Assembly (NCBI RefSeq): GCF_907164915.1
Contig: NC_061863.1
Span: forward strand, 40,707,382 to 40,771,381
Reading direction: 5' to 3'
DNA: 64,000 nucleotides
From: Impatiens glandulifera
Taxonomy: Eukaryota; Streptophyta; Magnoliopsida; Ericales; Balsaminaceae
The position numbers and the translations under genes are program-made. The notes below the pieces were generated by a model. That model was not told the DNA's origin. It did no database searches and was given only the letters and a program-made list of their open reading frames with translations. Below are positions 63,191-64,000 of this stretch, in pieces; position 1 is the stretch's first letter, and each line of letters starts with the position of its first letter.

Positions 63191-64000
63191 TCTTGTTTGA
63201 TCATCATATGCCAAACTTTAGCAATTGACATGGAAAGAATTTTGCACAAAAATTACAAGACTTTGGATTTCATATCATTTATGAAATCCTTTCTTCGTTC
63301 TTATTTTTGTTTAGTGCTGATCAATTTGTCATTTTTCTTTTTGCTAACTTGTGTTTGGAGGAGATCTTCAACCCTTCATTCCTTAAATATTATTGAATCA
63401 TTTAAATTATACCCTATAATTGATACAATTGGCACGGTCGGCACGTTAGTCGCACGAAATTCGGTCGGTTAATTTGACCGTCGGTTACATGAAACGTGGT
63501 CGGAGTCACGATCGTCAACGCGTCTGACATGTTCGGCACATCGGGAAAAATTGTCTAGGGTTATAAGTTGCGAAATTAAGACATCAGCTAGGGTTTGAAC
63601 AAGGTCGGGAAAAGGGTCGCGAAGTCTTTGTCTACGATCAATTGAGGTTGGCCGCGGTTCGATTCCTGGTCTGGTGCACAAGGTATTTAGGTATTCTGTA
63701 TCTACTATGTTTTCTGCATAATTATGATCTTCTACAATAATGAGAAGAGAGAGAAACAACAAGACAAATGAAGTTCAAGAATTTTATCTAGAAAGTACAA
63801 AGGATGCTGCTGAAAATGAAATCAACAAGATAGTCAAAATAATTATAAGGAAAAGTACAGGAAAACAACAAAGGTAAATAACTAATTTTTGTTCAAAGTA
63901 TTGGTGAAACTGAAGTAGAAAAACAGAGAGAAAATGAAGAAATATGGAAGGTTGGATATAATGAAAGATTAAATCCATCTGGGTCTAAAAATCAAATCAC
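63191..64000. other. Unassigned end region
   Basis: No gene supported. 63430-63690 is less AT-rich. It contains GGTTCGATTCC at about 63655, like a tRNA B box, but no full cloverleaf was found. Confidence 0.35.

Noticed and set aside
63640..63690. tRNA gene suggested by GGTTCGATTCC
   Set aside because: No acceptor stem, anticodon arm or A box at the right spacing. At most it is a SINE or primer-site remnant.
63469..63762. A 97-codon minus-strand frame
   Set aside because: It contains no known domain and crosses a tRNA-like B-box sequence. It looks like chance.

Overview
This is plant nuclear DNA, almost certainly from a eudicot. It contains copia-type LTR retrotransposons with plant-style TGGTATCAGAGC primer-binding sites, a hAT transposon of the plant zinc-finger/MYM-like type, Tourist-like and fold-back MITEs, long AT-rich repeats, and one exon of a eukaryotic nuclear gene (COX16-like). 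I cannot name the species. Nearly all of the window is nested transposable elements and satellites. The only host gene piece I can support is the COX16-like exon at 51978-52172.

Layout. 1-1135 AT-rich repeat; 1139-1400 fold-back repeat; 1416-3080 first copy of an LTR-like repeat; 3343-4172 copia reverse-transcriptase/RNase H fragment, broken by an LTR fragment; 4419-6700 decayed hAT transposon with a 560-bp MITE inside its coding sequence; 7079-8560 solo-type LTR with a palindromic minisatellite; 8646-14334 remnant of a CACTA-like element split by a young copia element on the minus strand (9252-14087, target duplication GTTAC); 14335-15810 dispersed repeat; 15811-17255 AT-rich repeat, continued at 31250-34750.

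The AT-rich repeat is split by a 14-kb SIRE-like copia element (17256-31249, target duplication TATTA). That element has gag, pol and a 6-kb 3' region holding three tandem paralogous genes. Each gene has its own TATA box, and none is a standard retrotransposon gene. 35260-42790 is dominated by satellites made of serial hairpins, one about every 26 bp, interrupted at 36369-39389 by an LTR-like insertion. 43140-44650 is a third copy of that LTR-like repeat with a fold-back MITE in it. 45201-47578 is a decayed copia element. 47979-48589 is a poly(A)-tailed retroposon with a 13-bp target duplication.

51978-52172 is the COX16-like exon. What follows it is probably its intron, which holds a non-coding LTR element (52315-56127) and another copia element (56173-61100). 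The window ends in dispersed repeats.

How it fits together. The retroelements follow the usual copia plan: LTR promoter, tRNA-iMet primer site, gag, protease, integrase, reverse transcriptase, RNase H, polypurine tract, LTR. All are damaged. In the two youngest (9252-14087 and 17256-31249), most in-frame stops sit where one C-to-T change in a Gln or Arg codon explains them. Four of the LTR families share a small hairpin with fixed flanks (GTA, stem-loop, GAAC) and a changing stem. The strongest candidates for something undescribed are the three promoter-bearing paralogs inside the 14-kb element, the hairpin-module satellites, and the covarying LTR hairpin.
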